A stretch of DNA of 64,000 nucleotides from an uncultured bacterium. GTDB lineage: Bacteria; Planctomycetota; JAJSAM01; JAJVHW01. The translations under genes and the position numbers were made by a program. Under the pieces are notes generated by a model. It made no database searches. It was not told the DNA's origin and saw only the letters and a list, made by a program, of their open reading frames with translations. The first letter of the stretch is position 1. Each line of letters opens with the position of its first letter. The stretch spans positions 1 to 64,000 of the forward strand of contig CALKVK010000006.1 in NCBI GenBank assembly GCA_937996235.1, written 5' to 3'. Positions 62,051-64,000 of the stretch are shown piece by piece.

Positions 62051-64000
62051 TCAGCGCTTCGTGACGAAGCCGCGCTTCGTGCGCTTCAGCGAGACCGGGC
62101 AGGCGGTGCTCTGATCGCACGTCACGGAGACCAGCGGGCGGAACTCGTCGTAGAGCGCGAGATCGAGACCGCGCACGTTGAACGAGAGCGCGCCCGAGCG
62201 CGGAGCGTAGCGCAGTGAGATCCTCGCGCCGCCCGACACGTCACCGCGGTACGTCACGACGCCGTTCCGCCGGATCGTCACCGCGCCCGCTGGGATCGTG
62301 AACGTGAGCGGTCCGAGCGAGACGACGACCGGGTCGAGCATCGGATCGATGACCAGCTCGCCTGGGCGCCAGCGCGCCTTCAGCCGCAGTGAGTCCTTCT
62401 GTGGCGCGCGCACGGCCAGCTTGACGCGGAGCTTGTCGAAGGTCTCCGACCCCGCCGGCTGCACGGCGCCGCCCTGTGCGCGCTCGAGTGGGACGTAGAG
62501 ACGCTTGCGCGTGAGGGCGGCCGTGAGCGACTCGCCGCCACGCACGGGGACGCCACGCCAGGCGCTGCCTTGCACCGACGTGCGCGAGAGGACGCGCACG
62601 GCACGCAGGTCGAACGTGCCGTCGTCGGTGCCGAACAGACTCAGCGTCGCCTCGTCCGCGCGCACCTCGAGCAGATGCTCCGGCGGCTCCGTGCCCGAGC
62701 GGAGACGCATCAGCACCGTGCCGGGTATCTCCGCGACGACGGTGCCGTCGGGGAGCAGACCGCTCCTGCGCCCGGCGCGATCGGTGAGCAGCGGCCGCAC
62801 GGGACTGCACGTGACGATGTCGATCACGGGCGCCTGCGGTGCGCCGTCGGCCGCGAGGACGCGTTCCCAGAAGTCGCCGACCGGTGTGTCGAGCGGATAC
62901 GTGTCCGGGTAGCGACCGCCGCTCGTCGCCGGATAGACGTCTCGCAGATCGTCCGCGTCGTCGATCGCGCTCGAGACGCCTGCCTTCGCGACGGGCCACT
63001 CGAGCCATGTGTACGCCTGCTTCGTCGACGACCACATGAGGTCGAGCACGTACCCGTCGTTCCAGCCGCCCGTACGCGAGTAGAGAGCGACCGCGCGGTG
63101 GCCGTTCGCAGCGACGATCGGGGCCCAGTCCCAGCCGTCGAGGAGCGCGGCGTCCGCGGGATCCGCGCGCAACTCGTCGAGGAAGCTCAGCGTCGCGCGT
63201 TGCAGAGCGATCGAGAGCAGAGTCGACGTCCCGTCACCAGCGAGCAGCTCCAGCTCCGCGGCAGCGGGGTCGGCTGCGTCGAGCGTCGGTGTGTCGGCGA
63301 GCCCGAAGAGACCGGCGACGACGTCGCGGAACCAGTGCAGCTCCTCGAACACGGCGTCGAGATCCGTCCCCGGATGCATGATCACCGCGTACGTGTCGGA
63401 GTAGTCCACGCCGCCGAGCTTGCACGACGCCGTCACGTTCGCGGGCCGCGGCAGGCCGTGCTCGGGGCCGAGCGGATCGCTGAACAGATGCACGTCGCCG
63501 GCGCGCGGCCCTGTCGTCTCGCGGATCACGGGTGTGTGCGCCGTGAGGAACGCGATCGCGACTCCGTCCTCGTCGGTGACGACAGTGACTCCCGGCGACA
63601 CCGACTTCGCCTGTTCGAGGATGTAGTCGTAGTGCGGAGCGCGGAGCTGCCAGGCGCGGTACGGCACGGACCACGTCGGGTGCACGCTCAGTCGTCCCAG
63701 ATCCGTCGTGAAGCGCACGGTCGCACCCGCCACGGGCGTGCCGCACTCGTGCACCACGGCCCTCACGCGTGTCGATCCGCGGCCGTCGATGACGAGCGGG
63801 CCCGCACCGAGCGGGAGCTCCGTCGCGTCGACCTGCGGCGACGACGCCTGGATCTGGATGCGCTCGGAGGTCGCGTAGCGCCACTCGCCCCACGATCCGC
63901 CCTGGTAGCGCACCTCGAACCAGGCCTCGGTGCCGACGTCGCCGACCACCTCGTACTCGAACGTCGGCGGGCCCTTCCAGTCCATCGCCCAACTGACTGC
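62051..64000 (-). CDS. Exported protein with an invasin/Big_1-like Ig domain (5' end outside window)
   Basis: 650 codons visible; the start lies beyond the right edge (the frame is open to 64000, with ATG 63985 inside it). Residues after the visible ATG include SWGEWRYATSERIQIQASS, then GRGSTRVRAVVHECGTPVAG and ATVRFTTDLGRLS, an Ig-like fold of the invasin Big_1 type. A central domain (HWFRDVVAGLFGLAD, WDWAPIVAANGHRAVALYS, GGWNDGYVLDLMW) is unassigned. The C terminus (FDKLRVKLAVRAPQKDSLRLKA, FTIPAGAVTIRRNGVVTYRGD, split) is beta-rich and ends TKRGFVTKR. No enzyme motif is seen. Surface or secreted function inferred. Confidence 0.75.
   Translation of the reverse strand, partial: AVSWAMDWKGPPTFEYEVVGDVGTEAWFEVRYQGGSWGEWRYATSERIQIQASSPQVDATELPLGAGPLVIDGRGSTRVRAVVHECGTPVAGATVRFTTDLGRLSVHPTWSVPYRAWQLRAPHYDYILEQAKSVSPGVTVVTDEDGVAIAFLTAHTPVIRETTGPRAGDVHLFSDPLGPEHGLPRPANVTASCKLGGVDYSDTYAVIMHPGTDLDAVFEELHWFRDVVAGLFGLADTPTLDAADPAAAELELLAGDGTSTLLSIALQRATLSFLDELRADPADAALLDGWDWAPIVAANGHRAVALYSRTGGWNDGYVLDLMWSSTKQAYTWLEWPVAKAGVSSAIDDADDLRDVYPATSGGRYPDTYPLDTPVGDFWERVLAADGAPQAPVIDIVTCSPVRPLLTDRAGRRSGLLPDGTVVAEIPGTVLMRLRSGTEPPEHLLEVRADEATLSLFGTDDGTFDLRAVRVLSRTSVQGSAWRGVPVRGGESLTAALTRKRLYVPLERAQGGAVQPAGSETFDKLRVKLAVRAPQKDSLRLKARWRPGELVIDPMLDPVVVSLGPLTFTIPAGAVTIRRNGVVTYRGDVSGGARISLRYAPRSGALSFNVRGLDLALYDEFRPLVSVTCDQSTACPVSLKRTKRGFVTKR

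Overview
The window is a 64 kb piece of a very GC-rich bacterial chromosome in which almost every third codon position is G or C. That is why many long open frames appear antisense to the real genes. There is no rRNA, no CRISPR array, no recognisable transposase, and no tRNA that I could recognise by eye. Gene content suggests a Planctomycetota-like (or similar, deeply branching, exported-protein-rich) lineage: an ECF sigma factor fused through a membrane helix to a formylglycine-generating-enzyme-type domain, an ECF factor of the planctomycete/acidobacterial type paired with a Ser/Thr kinase, HEAT-VWA, FG-GAP, Calx-beta and CARDB secreted proteins, and families of exported amidohydrolase-like proteins. 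This placement is inference from gene content, not from a marker gene.

Layout. 1-9550: the truncated sigma factor/FGE fusion, divergent from a tightly overlapping chain nadC-birA-histidine kinase-response regulator-exported TPR protein, then a patch of GGGGACGGTCC repeats and a GNAT acetyltransferase. 9698-10921: a zinc-ribbon membrane protein and a small polytopic membrane protein. 11012-22423: the most striking region, eight consecutive, mostly overlapping genes carrying nine amidohydrolase-fold modules, all apparently exported, of which only one keeps the HxH metal site; mutY follows 1 nt later. 23672-24364: a lone prepilin-like protein. 24512-28624: an HscC-type Hsp70 tail-to-tail with a membrane-anchored J-like protein and a small membrane protein. 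28703-33676: small exported protein, ArnT-like glycosyltransferase, small membrane protein, sugar-kinase-like protein, and 2-amino-3-ketobutyrate CoA ligase (kbl). 33973-41664: three large exported proteins. 41684-44947: a DisA-like (DACNV-type) sensor protein, SixA and RmuC. 45066-55822: an FG-GAP/CARDB protein, a 2H phosphoesterase, a lipoprotein, a beta-propeller protein, a HEAT-VWA protein, a DUF4230 protein and dihydrolipoamide dehydrogenase. 56054-61661: a methyltransferase divergent from an ECF sigma factor plus kinase-AAA-TPR regulator. 61662-62050: a hairpin array. 62051-64000: a truncated exported protein.

Two genome-wide signals show through. First, several start codons sit exactly 6-7 nt after a TANNNT hexamer, the layout expected for leaderless mRNAs. 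Second, intergenic gaps carry short perfect hairpins closed by a GC-GNA-GC core; five copies of CGTGCGNAGCACG lie in one 400-bp gap.

How the genes work together: nadC, birA and the two-component pair share overlapping stops and starts and are probably one transcript. The amidohydrolase array is probably one transcript with mutY. The ECF factor and kinase form a regulatory pair. The HscC/J-like genes are a probable chaperone pair. Most remaining genes look independent.
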